Origin: Nigrospora sphaerica
Taxonomy: Eukaryota; Ascomycota; Sordariomycetes; Amphisphaeriales; Apiosporaceae
Direction: 5' to 3'
DNA: 64,000 nt
Assembly: GCA_018287875.1 (NCBI GenBank)
Contig: JAGVVL010000009.1
Span: 2,852,001-2,916,000, forward strand
Both the position numbers and the translations under genes were made by a program. The notes under the pieces were generated by a model. That model did no database searches. It was given only the letters and a program-made list of their open reading frames with translations, and was not told where the DNA came from. Positions 1-12,477 of the stretch are shown one piece after another (the first letter of the stretch is position 1; each line of letters begins with the position of its first letter).

Positions 1-3000
1 GAATGACTCGCCTATTAACCACGACGATTCAACAAGTCCGATTCAGCCCTGCCAGCCAACAGCTCTCTCCCCGGGTCCGCTCATGAGCAGACGGTCCACC
101 CCCTCGACCCGGAGCCAAACAAATAAGCTTCCGGTACCGATCGCCGGCCCGTCCACAATCTACGCCGCATCTTGCGGCGCTGTCTCGCCACAACAATTTC
201 CGGGAACCGGCCCTTGGCCGAGACGCGAGACTGGGTCTAAAAGGCACAGCCAGGCCGGATCCTTCTACTACTAACCGGGGACTGTTGGGTGCAGTGCGTG
301 CCCGTACCTAGGGTACCGACCAAGTAGGTAAAGAAGTACGTACGGAACCCGGCCGCGACCTGTGAGGGCGGCACGGGGTTGGGCGGGGCACGGGGACGGG
401 GAGCCGTCTATGCAGACCGACAGTGGCCATTGGCAAGTGATAAGTAGATATTTTGCAACGAAAAAAGTATGTAGATAAAAGATGCAACCCGTTCACTTGG
501 TCTCGGGCGAGCCAGCCAATCGTGCATCCGAGGCCTATCGGGCCAAGAGACGGACCCAAGTCCACGACGATCCGTCCAGTTGCCGGTCTGACAATCTGAC
601 AGCCATCTAGCCTGGCGAGCCTGGCCTCGCCTAGCAGTGCCGCCGCCGGGATGGCATGTTCTAGGTAGCTGGGTTCACCATTTGCGGGCCAAACATAGGG
701 GCTCCTCTATACCAAGCTGCAGACAGCCCTGGTGTGTCCGTGGCATGAGAAGGAAGCAGATACCATCAAAAAGCAGGCCTTTCCGTAGCATATCTTGACC
801 TACCTCCATTCGAGTGTCCAAGTACCTACCATCACCATATTGTCTAGGATGCAATCTCTTGTAGGGGGTTCAGACACCAGCAAGACTCACCGCCCATGAG
901 GTACCTTGCCTACATTCCTCCTCCCCACGTATGTCGATCCCCGACTAACACAAACATATCCTATCCCAATACCAGCTGGGTAGGAGTGGCTAGCTCTTAT
1001 TTCCTTTTACCTTCATGCAGGGGCAAGGAGGGGTAAGTAGATAGGCAAGACTTAGGTACCTAAGGTAGGTAGGTAGATGTAGGCAGCCGCTCGGTAGGTA
1101 TGCAAGCTGGAAGTCCTTATCCACGTCCCAGTGGGCAAACCAGGGAAGCACCCCGTCACTGCGTGGACGTCGTAATGCAAAAGGTATTTGGCGTGTGCGT
1201 GAATGTATGATGGTATGCGAGCTATGTTCGATGTACTGGAAGAAAAATTGTGCAGTATACTTATGTACATAGATGCGCGTGCCGGCGCGCTGGGCGAATA
1301 CACAGGATGGGATGCGTTGTACCAAGTAGTCGCCGCAGATGCGGTGTGTCGGTATGTCGGTAAGACGAGTAGGCGCCTTGAGTCGTGCTCACGCGATTGC
1401 ACGGAACGAGTCCGATGGGAGGGACAAGGGCAGGGCCTTCAGAGGGGCTAGTGCCTTCCATACAGTAGGTAGGGCCTATCGGTGGGCCCATCACGGGTCC
1501 GCCTCCTTATCGTCCGCTGGAAGCCCGTCTCACCACACCCGTACCCGGACCCATCTGGCCACCCGCTATCCAACAAGCCAACTGGCCAACCTCGCCAGCC
1601 TGTCGCCAGCCCGTCGCCAGCCTGCCTAATATGGGAACCCAGCGCGGCATCTATAAGCCTGCCCTTCGTGCCTAAGCGCAGCAATATGAATGGATACTTG
1701 CTTGCGCTTGCCACGGCCTTACTCGAGCACGTACTCACATATTATCTGTCGTGCGCCATCGGCTCTACCTGGCATCCGACAAGGGCCACGTTGAGGCCAT
1801 CACCACCAGTGCCGTCTGTCAGCCTGCAGGGAAGCCTCGTGGCATCCGACGCACGGCCTCTCGTGATGAGCGGGCAACGCGTCCCCCCTCCCGCTCGCCC
1901 CTGCCCGTCTTTCTCCTCCCTGGCCCTTTAGCTGGCCGGCCCAGACAGTGAGCCATACAGCCTTTCCGCCCAGAGCAGGCCAGCGCGGGGAGGGAAGCCG
2001 GAAGCAAACCGCCCCCAGGCAAGGTCGGCCTCCTCCCCCTGAATCGACATCGTGCCGGTGGCGTGCGTGGAGAGTCATGAGAGGCCCAAGTTGCCCGGCT
2101 GTGTTTAGCAGGGCCAATCATGTCGAACATGGCAACCCAGCCGGCCCATGCAAAAACGACTAGACTAGACAAGGCTGATTTTGCTCTGTTTGACTCCGGT
2201 CTTCCGCCGCCCTGCCCTGCCAGCCCGCCTCAGCTCTTCGAGGGCCAACTGGAAAAAGCCCCCACAGCCACTGGACACCCCCGGCCAGTCAGCAGGCAGC
2301 GCAACAGCTACTTTACTTGTTCCAACGTGCTCCAACAGGCAGAGTCTCATGCACGTGCGACAGCTTAGCAACAATACACGTAAGACACGGGAGGTCGAGG
2401 CTGTACGTGCCGTCCAGGAGGAGGCGAACTGGCGAACTGGAGAACCCTGAATATCGCTAGTGGCCGCCAGCGACAGTTGCGGGACGCAACCTGCATCTTC
2501 AACTCCACTCCCCCAACGAAAACGACCGGCCCAATGCCCATCCCCCTTGTCGCCGTGCAATGGCCTCTTTGATCCTCGCCGGCGCCACGTTCAGCAAGGG
2601 GCGAGCGGGAGAGGAGAGGGGGACGGGAAAAGAAAAACAATGCGCCCTCCAGCGCCGGACTCGCGCACGCTACCCACCATTCGCCCAGGGCGCTGGAGCG
2701 GCGAGAGCCTACCCACGTAAAGAGAAGCCTGCCGCTGCCGCTTTGCTGCATGTGTAAAAACTGCCACCCGGAAGGACAAGTCTTCTTGGCCTGGCTACAT
2801 ACCCAGCATCGGAGTGGCAGGAGTGGTTAGACGCCTAGGCTTCCAGACTTCCCGTCTTCCGAGAGTGGTCTACAGTGGGTCCTCTAGTTCCAGGGTCCTT
2901 CGCAGGGTCCAGCTCGGGGCCCGCCAGGGGTCCAGGGGTGCGATTACTGACTGAGCACTCGCCTGCATCGGCTGTGTTCCCCACGTTCGTCTCCCGAGCA

Positions 3001-3597
3001 TGATCAACCCCGTATCACGTCGAAGACCTGATTCGTCATTCGGGGGATCCGGCCTCGGGGCGGCGCCAGCAAGGGTCGGGACGCACTCATTGACCCAACA
3101 CCGCATGTCTGCCTCTGTTCCATCTATGGCGGCCATGTCTCGCGCCGTGGGTCGGCATACTTCTATCTTAATTCTCTCCTCTCTCGCTCTCTCTTGGCCC
3201 CCCCCCTTCTCTCTTGCCCCCCTCCCTCTCTCTCCTCTCTCGTGTAGACCCTCCCACCTTCGCTTCCTTCCCCCTACGAGAAAGCCGCCTAAGCGTCCTG
3301 AGCACCGCTCTCAGCTGGCCGCCTCTGCGTCTCTCCTTGAGTTCTTATTCTTGTTATGCACGAAGCACCTCCGTCGCCCTTATAGAACGTTGTAAAAGTA
3401 GAGACGGACGAGCCTTGGACACGGTGAGAAAGAGAAGAGAAAGCGACTGAGAGCCTCGACAAGTTGCCTACCAGGTATGCTACGCAAAGGCGGCGCGTTG
3501 GTCGTGGCCGTCATCGGCCCTCCAACAAAGCGAACTGGAGTGGCAGCGCCTTGTTGGCGATAAGCGTACTGACACGCGGCGAAAGCACAGTATCACG
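1..3597. other. Intergenic DNA upstream of the calpain gene; no gene seen
   Basis: No reading frame here has a recognisable family motif, believable splice sites or the codon pattern of the genes further right; open frames are short and overlap on both strands. It holds a TTAGGTACCTAA palindrome at 1052-1063, part of a word family repeated in other spacers. A pyrimidine-rich tract at about 3165-3240 and further CT-rich DNA to about 3360 probably belong to the promoter and leader of the calpain gene starting at 3598. The 3' end of a gene lying left of the window cannot be excluded. Confidence 0.6.
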
Positions 3598-6500
3598 ATG
3601 ACGGTCAAACCGTCTCAGAAAGATCTCACTGCCTTTGGCTACAGCTCCTCGTCTTCGGACGACGACGAGCAGCTCCGCAAGTCGAACAAGTCGAGCAACA
3701 ACACTCAGAATCAGAAGAAGAAGAAAAAGATCAAGCTGCCGCCCCAACAGAGCATCAACAAGATATGGCGGCACTTCTCGGCCAAGAAATTCAGCCGCGC
3801 CCTTTCGGTCCTGCCCTTCGACCCCGTGCCGCTTCCCGCCGAACCGGAGCGGTCCAACGAGCTGCTGAGCGCTGGCTACGATCGCGCTGTGGAGGAGTGT
3901 CGCCGCAAGGTCCAGAAGATCATTCGAGAATGCCGGCGAGTCAACATGCGGTATCGCGACCCGGGATGGGACGTTGTAAGTCGCGCGCGTGCCAATGCTC
4001 CCAAGCCTCAGATGGGGCCCCCTTTGCTGATGCTCCCCTCAAGGACTGGGATTTGAAGATGGGCAAGGGCAACTGCCTCAACTACCTCGGCTCCTCCAAG
4101 TTCGACATCAACGGCCCCCGACTCAGCTCGAGCACTGCCGTCCCCAAGGCTGTCAAGCGCATACACGAGATCTACGAGAATCCCACCTTCCTGGCCGATA
4201 TAAACGGCAGCGACATCAAGCAGGGCTTTCTGGGCAACTGCTGGCTCATCGCCAGCTTGAGTGCACTGTCCAACGTCAAAGACGGCATCAGGCGCATCTG
4301 CGTTGAATACGACACCCGTAAGCAGAGTATCCTTCCGTGACGGGGAGGGTTTGGCGGTCACGGTTTAGCTCACCCTAGCACCAGGCATCGGTATCTACGG
4401 CTTCGTTTTCTTCCGCGACGGCGAATGGGTCTACTCCATCGTTGACGACAAGTTGTACCTCACCTCACCCAACTGGGACTCGGTAAGTAACGCAGGGCTT
4501 CTGTCCTTTCGGCGGGACGACGACCAACGCTAACACGGCCCAGCCCAGTCTGCAGCGTGACCTGCTAAACCAAATCGACCGCGATCACGAAGACGCCGAG
4601 TCGTGGTACCGAAAAACTTACCAGACCGGATCCAAGGCCCTGTTTTTTGGCGGTAACAAATCTCAGAACGAGACTTGGGTGCCTCTCATCGAAAAGGCGT
4701 ACGCCAAAGTCCACGGCGATTTCGCTTCCCTCATCGGGGGCTGGATTGGCGAGGGCGTCGAGGACCTCAGCGGCGGCGTCACCACCGAGCTCCTGGCCAG
4801 TGACATTCTTGACCTGGACGGCTTCTGGGAAGACGAGCTGAGCAAAGTCAACGAAGAGTTCATGTTCGGCTGTTCCACCGGCCTTGTCGATGGCGGGTAT
4901 GGCGAAAGAAACGGTATTCGCGAAGGCCATGCGTACGTCGTCATGGTAAGTTTGCATCGCGCTGGAAGTCGGGCAGGCGGGTTGAAGCTGACAGCATTCC
5001 GCTAGGACGCCCGGACACTGAAAACTGGCGAGCGCCTTGTGAAACTCCGGTGAGTATAGACGTATTACCCTCCTCGTCACATCCCTCTCGTCTGACCCTG
5101 TCGTTACAGCAACCCTTGGGGCAAGCTGAAGAAAGGTATCTGGGACGGCCCTTGGAGTGACGGGTCCAAGGAGTGGACCAATGAGGTCAAAGAAGAACTC
5201 GGCCATACCTTCGGCAACGACTCGGTCTTCTGGCTCCGTTACGAGGACATGCTTCGCAAGTTTTTGCATTTCGACCGCACGCGCCTGTTCCGGGACCCCG
5301 ACTGGCGGTGCTGCCAACGCTGGATCGGCGTTGAGGTGCCGTGGAAGGCACAGTACAACGAGAAGTTTCACATCACGCTGACCGAGGAGTCGCCGCTCGT
5401 CATTGTCCTCTCTCAGCTCGACAACCGCTACTACAAGGGCCTGCACGGCCAATACCACTTCCGCTTGCATTTCCGTCTCCACGAACAGGGCGCGCCGGGT
5501 GCTGAGGACTATATTGTCCGGTCGCACGGCAACTACCTCATGGACCGCTCCGTGTCGATCGAGTTGCCCTGCATGGTAAGAGAGTCCCTTGCCTCCCTCG
5601 CCTTGGCTTTTGGCTGACGCAGTTGATAGGAACCTGGAAAGTACTCGGTATTTGTTAGCGTGACTGCGGAGCGCGATACCAATAGCGCGACAGTGGAGGA
5701 CGTTGTGAAGCGCGAGTGCAAGAAGCGCTCTGATCACGACAAGCTTGCTTCGGTCGGGTATGCTTACGACCTCGCCCATTCCAAGGGCGTGGCCCATCTC
5801 GAACAGGTAGCGAAACTCCGCAAGCAGTCAGACCAGAAGAAGGCCAGTGGCTCCCGCGTGACCGAGCGTCGCAAACTTTGGGAAAAGCGGCATACGAACC
5901 GCGAGATCAACAAGGCGCAGCAGAAGAAAAACCGAGAGAAGGCAGAGCGGCGCAAGGAAGCTAAGCAAGAAGATCGCAAGAAGAAGGAAGAAACCGAAGC
6001 GGCCGAACGCAAGAAGAAGGAAGAGATTGAGGCCGCCGAACGCAAGAAGAAGGAAGAGATTGAGGCCGCCGAACGCAAAAAGAAAGAGACTGAGGCCGCG
6101 GAGCGTCGGAAAAAGGAGGAAGCCGAAGAAGCTACCGAACGAAGCCAGAAGGGGCCCGAGACCACTGGAGACAAGGCCAGCCAGCCCGAGGGCGCAGAAG
6201 GCGAGTCCAGCAGCATTCAACCCGAGCCTAAAGAACAGTCGAAGGAGGCGAAGAAGGTCGACGTGACCAACGATACTTTGGTCACCCCGGAAGCGTCTGG
6301 CGAATCTTCCCAGGATGGCGAGTCCAAGGACGGCGAGTCCAAGGATGGCGAATCCAAGGACGGCAAAACGTCTGGCGAAGCCCCCAAGGATGGCGAGTCC
6401 AAGCCGTCTGCCGAAGACGCGCCGAAAGCAGAAGGCAATCAGCCCGAGATGGCGAGTCCGGCCGCGTCACCCCCGGCCGATACCAAAGCCAAATCGGACG

Positions 6501-7054
6501 CATCGGACGACGGGGATTCGTCCGACAGTCCGGTGGAGGACTGGGAGCTGCTTTATAGCAGCGACGACATGTCGCGGAAGCCGCGGATGGCGCCGCCACC
6601 GGCGCCGGCGGCGGCGAGCACGGAGAAGGCGGCAGAGACGGACGAAGAGGCGGGCCTGCCGGACCCGTGGAACGCCGTCTGCATCGTGGGTATCCGCGTC
6701 TACTCCAAGGACGCAAACCTCGGCCTGCGTGTCGTCATCGAGGGCGGCGACCTCGCCGAGAACGGCATGGGCCAGAAGGGCGCCCAGGACATCGACAACG
6801 CGCAGATGAACGGCGCCGGCGAGCGCGAGCCCGCCACGGCCGCCGCCGACGAGGTGCAGGACGAGCTTGAAATCATCAACGGCGCCCCCGTCGTCCAGCA
6901 GAAGGTCAAGGCAGGCCGGGCGCGGGACCGAGGGGCCGCCAACGACGACGACCGCGAGAACGAGGCCGACTCGGAGGACTCGGACAACGAGGATCCCATG
7001 GCCACCCCCGATAGCGCGAGCGGTGACTGTACACCACAGAAGCGGCTCGGGTAG
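3598..7054 (+). CDS. Calpain-like cysteine protease with long charged C-terminal tail
   Basis: Predicted intracellular papain-fold protease of the calpain (C2) family. Seven exons, introns 3976-4043, 4318-4378, 4483-4543, 4946-5005, 5050-5109 and 5576-5629, give 1030 residues. The catalytic triad is complete: Cys192 in GFLGNCW, His381 in GHAYVVM, and Asn402 in RNPWG, whose Arg codon is split by intron 5. Residues 1-126 are Ser- and Lys-rich; the protease core runs from about 127 to 410, followed by a domain III-like beta region. Residues 661-721 are a Lys/Glu coiled coil built from an 11-residue repeat, then a DGESK repeat (about 782-811), then a hydrophobic block around DPWNAVCIVGIRVYSKDANL (about 898). 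No penta-EF hand is seen, so calcium control is not of the animal type. It could be related to PalB/Rim13, but the architecture does not prove a role in pH signalling. First ATG in frame. Confidence 0.9.
5982..6120 (+). repeat. 33-bp in-frame tandem repeat in the calpain tail
   Basis: Imperfect tandem copies of a 33-bp unit encode EAAERKKKEEI, about four copies, forming a hendecad (11-residue) helical repeat. A second, 15-bp repeat encoding DGESK follows at about 6316-6363 with four near-copies. Both lie in exon 7 and keep the frame. Confidence 0.85.
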
Positions 7055-7680
7055 ATGGGCATAACGCCCGTGGTCTCTCGTTAGGACGTACGGTGCCTGT
7101 GAATCATTTTCTTTTCTGTTGATTGAGAACAAGAGGCTTTGGGCAACGATGGCTGGCAGCGCGGCGTCGGAGAATACGGACGGGGTTTTCGGTGTGTTGA
7201 AAGGAGGGACGGGCGGTCGGGGCTGGGCTGCCGGGAGAGCCTACGGCGGAGCTGGATGGAGGCTCCCCGCCCGCTTGCGTTGGCACGCTATGATTTCGCA
7301 CTCAATTATACTATTATTGCGCATTCGACGTATGATAAGCAAATTTCAGTGCATTCGGCATGCTATGCTTTGCATGGCCGAGGAAACAACTATAGTCGCG
7401 TGCGTTACCGCGCCTCGTGTTTAATCTAATCTACCGTACAACGCATAGGGAACAAGAGGGTGCCCCGATGCCGTAGCTTCCGGCATGGGTGGAGGTCGGC
7501 GAAGAGCATGCTGCTGAGAGAGGTTCAAAAATATGTTGCTTTGCTCCGCGCGTACGCGACAAGACCGGGCCCTATCGGTCGTAGACGAATGAATATCCAC
7601 GAGACTCGAGGTAGCAACAGCGAGGCAGGTAGATTACATGGTTTGGCGCATTGCCAGGGGAGATGGCGCCGACGGGCTGC
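7055..7680. other. Convergent 3' spacer between calpain and amidotransferase genes
   Basis: About 630 bp holding the 3' UTRs of the two converging genes. No coding signal seen. Confidence 0.6.
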
Positions 7681-8615
7681 TCACATTCTGGGCCGACGTG
7701 CGCTGGCCCCGTGCGCCGGCTCGTCCACCCACTGCAGGATCTGCTTCCAGATGGCGTGGCCGTCGTGCTCGATGGCCATTTGGGCCTCGAGTTTGCTCCA
7801 GGCTCGCTCGTCCGAGGCATCGAAGCCGAACCAACGCCTCGTGTCGTGCATCCGCAGCCTCGCCGTCTGGGCGTCCTTCTCGGGGTGCCCCTGGAAGGTG
7901 AGGATGGTGTTGTTCTCGTGCAGGAGAATCTGGTTACCGTGGGCCAGCGGCACGAAGCCGGGCGGCGCCACTGACACCTCGCGCCGGTGGTGTTGTTGAA
8001 GGCGCAATATGCCCGTGGCGCGGCCCGGGTGCGGGAAGAACTGGCGGCCCTTCTCAGTAAGGAATACTGGTTGGGCGTCAGCGGTGTCCGAGGAACAGGG
8101 CGCGGTGCAGTTGCTTACCAGACGTGACGCCCATCTGGCGACCGCGGCGGTAACGAGTCAGTATCTGCCTCGGGACTAGGGAGCCGGGAAAGCCGGCAAC
8201 GCGGGCCAGGGGGGGTCGGGCGGCTCACCTCTGGAACGTCCATGTCAACGATCTCGCCGCCGTACATGCGGCTTATAGCCTGATGCCCCCAGCAGATACC
8301 CACTATCTTCTTTTGGGGGTAGTCGGCTACTACACGGCGCAGGAACTCGTGGATCCGGAGGATCCACTCGTACGACCTGCGCGCATCGACGTTGGCGCCG
8401 CTAAGCACGATCAGGTCAAACAGGGCCGGCTCCGGGAACTCGCCCTCGGCCGTCTCGAAGAAGGTCAGGACCACGTGGGGTGCCACGGCGGCGAGGACGC
8501 GCGCATAGGAGGCGCGGATAGCAGGCAGGATCTTGGAGCGCCAGGAATTCAGCAGAATGGCAACACGCAGCGGGCGGGCCTGGCCGGCGGACGGCAGCTG
8601 GGGGTCCGGGGCCAT
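7681..8615 (-). CDS. Class I glutamine amidotransferase (GMP synthase-like)
   Basis: Stand-alone class I (triad) glutamine amidotransferase-like protein of 262 residues, probably cytosolic; substrate unknown. Exons are 8615-8229, 8134-8119 and 8066-7681, with introns at 8228-8135 and 8118-8067. The middle exon is only 16 nt, encoding MGVTS plus one base; joining it restores MGVTSVFLTEKGRQFF, which fits the family. The nucleophile Cys108 lies in GICWGHQ, with His195 and Glu197 in FQGHPEK. The start is the ATG at 8615 in a strong CACCATGGCC context; the open frame extends only 4 codons further to a TTG. There is no synthetase domain, so this is not GMP synthase itself but one of the short fungal GATase-like proteins. 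It converges on the calpain gene and is divergent from the SurE gene. Confidence 0.88.
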
Positions 8616-10067
8616 GGTGCCTGGCAAGAGAGCGAGTGGCAGGCAGACGGGGGACCTCGTCGGGATATCTGTTGAAGATACCGCGAGGGTCGGGCCTGGA
8701 GACGGCGGGGGGGGAGGGGAGAGGCGGAGCGTTGAGGCGGGAACACGATGCCGTGGTGCTGTGTTACGGGAGGAATGGCGACAGAGCCTCTGGACGGCGC
8801 GACGGAGACACGGCCATGACGATGCTGGCGTCCTCCTGACGCTATGACCAGCGAGCTGTGCCAGCGCCGTGGGGTCCTAGGCGCGCTGGACCTGGGATCA
8901 AGGATACAGGGCGGGAACGGCGGACCGAAATGCAGGACGGGTCGGATGGGATAGTAAGGGGTGTGTGAGAGGTCGTTAAGATGCGCAGTGCAAGACGGGG
9001 TGGTTGGTTGGTCGGCCCCGGGAATCCATGCTTGTGTGTGTGTGTGGTTGTGCTTGCGCCTCAGCATAAGTGCTGCGGGCGGGTCTGTTCATTCATGCGG
9101 CGACTGGGTGTCGGGCGTCGGCGGGTCCTGCAGGAGGTAAAGCACTTTCCTAGTTAGACCTCCAGCTAGGTATCGAGTAAGGTTCCTTCCGTACCTACCC
9201 TGGTTCCAAACCACGGGTGTCAGGCAGGGGTTAGGCACTTTACTGCACGTACCTCCCCACGGAGGTTGGAGATGCCGGGCTCTGACTTTTCCATGGGTTC
9301 GATGGGATGGATGGCATGGGATGGCGGGGTGGCACGGGATGGAATAGAACGAGCCGCTCTGGTTGTTGCCGTGCCGGCGTGCCCAGCTGTGGTGCCGCCG
9401 AGAATCCACTACCCATCCCATCAGCCTCCCGCTTGGCGGCTGCCATGAGACGGCTTCATGACTCGCCACGTGCCTGTCCCATAGGATCGCACAACCTGCC
9501 ATCCGACGAGATACCGGTACCGAGCCTACCTATCAGCTGTTTTTCACCAGGTACCGCCCGCCATCAAGCATGCCGCGCTGTTGAGGCGGCCTCGCGCTTG
9601 CCGGGGTAGAAGGTCGCGTCCAGTCGCAGTCACAGGCACCGCCATCAGGTCCTCGCTACTCGGCCCCATTGGCCAGGATCCCTTGCCCGCCCAGCTGCCA
9701 TCCAGCCCATTCAATGTCGTCGTGAGATCGCCTCCAGGGGCTGCGCCGAGGGCTGGGTCATGAACCCATGTCCTGAACCTCTTCCTCATCCAGCAGGTGG
9801 TACTGCTATGCAAGTCGTGTACCCCATCCGGATGGATATCCATGTACCCGCCTCCATCGTTCCCAAGTTCCTGCTATAGCGACTGTCCAAGCCCGTGGCT
9901 CTATAACAAGCTCGACGTGCCCGCGCCTATTTCTTCAACTCGAGGCACAAAGCTAGATAGGCAGCCGGTCAGTCTTTCAGTCTCGTCTCCCACTCCTCGC
10001 CCACTCGTGTCTTTTTCGCCTCCTCGTCAGGCTTCCGTTCTTTCGCTGGTTGCTTCGTGCCGTCGCC
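8616..10067. promoter_or_regulatory. Divergent promoter region, amidotransferase / SurE phosphatase
   Basis: About 1.45 kb between two divergent starts, no coding signal. ATGGGAT-type words cluster at 9298-9345 and 9411-9420. Individual promoter elements cannot be assigned. Confidence 0.5.
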
Positions 10068-11033
10068 ATGCGCCCTCATATCATCGCCGCCCTCTCCGCC
10101 CTTGCTGGCGTACAAGGCATCCGCATCCTCCAGTCCAACGACGATGGCTGGGCCGAGCTATACATCCGCTCCTTCCATGAGGAGCTGGGCGCTGCCGGCC
10201 ACGACGTCGTGCTGTCAGCACCCGCCGAGAACAAGTCCGGAGCCGGTAAGACCAGTGGCCCCCACCCTCCGCGGCCCTGATCATCGCCGCCGCCGTACTG
10301 ACCGTCTCCCCCAGGATCCTCAGACAAGGAGCCCGAGCCGAGGAAAGAGCCCTGCCAGTACGACAGTTGTGCTGCCAATAGCGGCCCCGTCGGGAGCAAC
10401 GCGACCAACCCGCGGCTCAACTGGGTCAACAGCTTCCCCGTGACGAGTCTCAAGTATGGGCTTGACACCTTTGGCCCCCAAGTGTGGAACGGGGCCAAGC
10501 CGGAGCTCGTTGTTACGGGCCCCAACGTCGGCTCCAACCTCTGGATCCAGGTCCCGTTCAGCGGCACCGTTGGCGCCGCTGTGCACGCCGTTCGCGAGGC
10601 CCGCATCCCTGGCATTGCCTTCTCCGGCTTCTCGGCGGGTACCCTGCCCTTCAACACCACACCCGTGCCGCAGCGCAGCCTCGTCTACGCACAGCTGGCT
10701 ACGCAGCTGACCAACGCCATCGTCGCCTCCGGCGCCCCGTACCTGCCCGACGGCGTGTGGCTGAATGTCAACATGCCTGCCGTCAAGGACGAGTGCACCG
10801 ACCCTGCCAAGTTCAGCTGGGTGCTGAGCCGCATCAACCCGGGCATCTTCTCCCAAAACGACGTGGAACATTGCGGGGGCAATCGACTTCCCACCGAGAC
10901 TGACGTCGTTCTTTCCGGGGGCTGCAAAATCGCCGTCAGTGTTGGCGATGCGAAGGATAAGACGACAGCCTCGGCTGACAAACAAGCCGTTGTGCTGGAG
11001 AAGCTGAAGGATATGCTGTCCTGTATGCCCTGA
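10068..11033 (+). CDS. Secreted SurE-family phosphatase / 5'-nucleotidase
   Basis: SurE-fold acid phosphatase or nucleotidase of 298 residues. Exons 10068-10245 and 10315-11033 join in phase 1 to give KSGAGSSDKEP. The metal site shows as SNDDGW (Asn24, Asp25, Asp26); the family loops KSGAGSS and GPNVGSNL are also present. ATG 10068 is the first in-frame ATG. It starts a 17-residue hydrophobic stretch ending VQG, a likely signal peptide, so the product is probably extracellular or vacuolar. Several Cys and possible N-glycosylation sites (NAT, NTT) agree with secretion. Fungal homologues are annotated as acid phosphatase or survival protein SurE; bacterial SurE is cytosolic. The natural substrate is not deducible. 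Confidence 0.9.
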
Positions 11034-12449
11034 CCTACCTCGTAGCTACCTGGGTCATTTGCTAGCTTGGCCATGCCCTTATACACTACCGATGAAGCGA
11101 TCGTCCGAGTTGCCTGCCACGCGGTCCCACGCCGGGATGAGTGCGCGTCGCTTGGCCCGGCTTTGTTTTCTCTTCCTCCGACGTGAAAGACGCGTTGGGT
11201 ATCACCAGTACTTGCCGCCGTTTGTTTTTGTGAGAGAGGGAGTGGACGGGTCGGGGAGAGCCCCAGCCGTTTGTGAAAATTGTGATGAATCATTCCCGCC
11301 GTTTATGAGCCCGGGGCCTCGAAAGCATCCACGTGTTTTGGTCAGGTTGAGACACTGCGTGGTATGACTCGAAGGCGGCGTCCTGGCAACATCAGGGCAG
11401 TTGCCATGCATAGGGCAACGGGGATGAAAGGCATGACCTTGTCTACAGGGCACCTCGGCCGAAGAGATGGCTTGAGCCCAGAAGACCATGGTGCTGGTTT
11501 TGGCGTTTCCGGGCACCGTTCTCATCCGCATCGACGAGAGCACATAGATCCTTCGCGCTGTTTGTTCTTTGAGCTGGCGCCGGTGGCCCGGCCGCAGAAG
11601 CCGGGAAGAGCTAAGATGACTTGCCGCAGATGGGGAGCGACCTGGCGACTGAGAGTAGACCGGGATGCCGGATTGTGCATTGCCTCGAGCGCCCTTCAAG
11701 GATCTGTCCCATGCCGCTACAGTACAGGCCGTAAGATCTGTAAGCTGTCAGATTGATAGAACAGGGAGCTGGTATTTCGGTAGGCAAGGTAGCAGGACTG
11801 GTAGTCCGCTTGGTTGCACTTGACGATCTAATACTGCACAACGCTCGATTCAGCCTAACGCCGATTCTCAGTCGAGCCTGGCGGCGCAGCGAGCCCAATG
11901 CCAGACGATGCCGGTTCCGCCGCGGGAAACTGTGTCGTATGCCGGACTCAAACGCCTGTTCCCTATTGGCAGACAAACCGACGCCGTTCATGTTCCTGGC
12001 CAGGACATGGCTGGAGTATAGACGCTCCAGTCCGGTTTCGTCCGACGTGATGGAAGCCGGCATGGGGCAAGGATGGAGGCTGTAAGCAACCTGTTAGGTT
12101 GGCCAACGCGGAAGCCATGTTGGCTGTCTCGCATATCCGCTTCTTCTCCTCTTTTATCTGCTCCTCGCCTACCGTCTGCCTCCACCACAGCCTAAGACCA
12201 TCCACACTAGCGGCAAAAGCCCTCGTCGACGAAGCATGGAAAACATCGGGGGTACGTAAATCTCGACCCAGTTTGTGGCGTCGCCAGGGCCCACGGCTGT
12301 CTGCTACGGGAGGTTTTGTCCGCAAAGCACAGGGAATATCACCAAACCTTGGGCCTATCAGCTCCTCTCTACGTCAATAGCACCGAGGAAGGTGTGTATG
12401 TATGTGCGTGTGTGGACGGGTGTGTGGATATGTACGGTTACGCTTGTGG

Positions 12450-12477
12450 GTGTGTGTGTGTGTGTGTGTGTGTGTGT
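12450..12477. repeat. (GT)14 microsatellite
   Basis: 28 bp of perfect GT dinucleotide in a wider GT-rich stretch (12390-12480). Confidence 0.97.
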
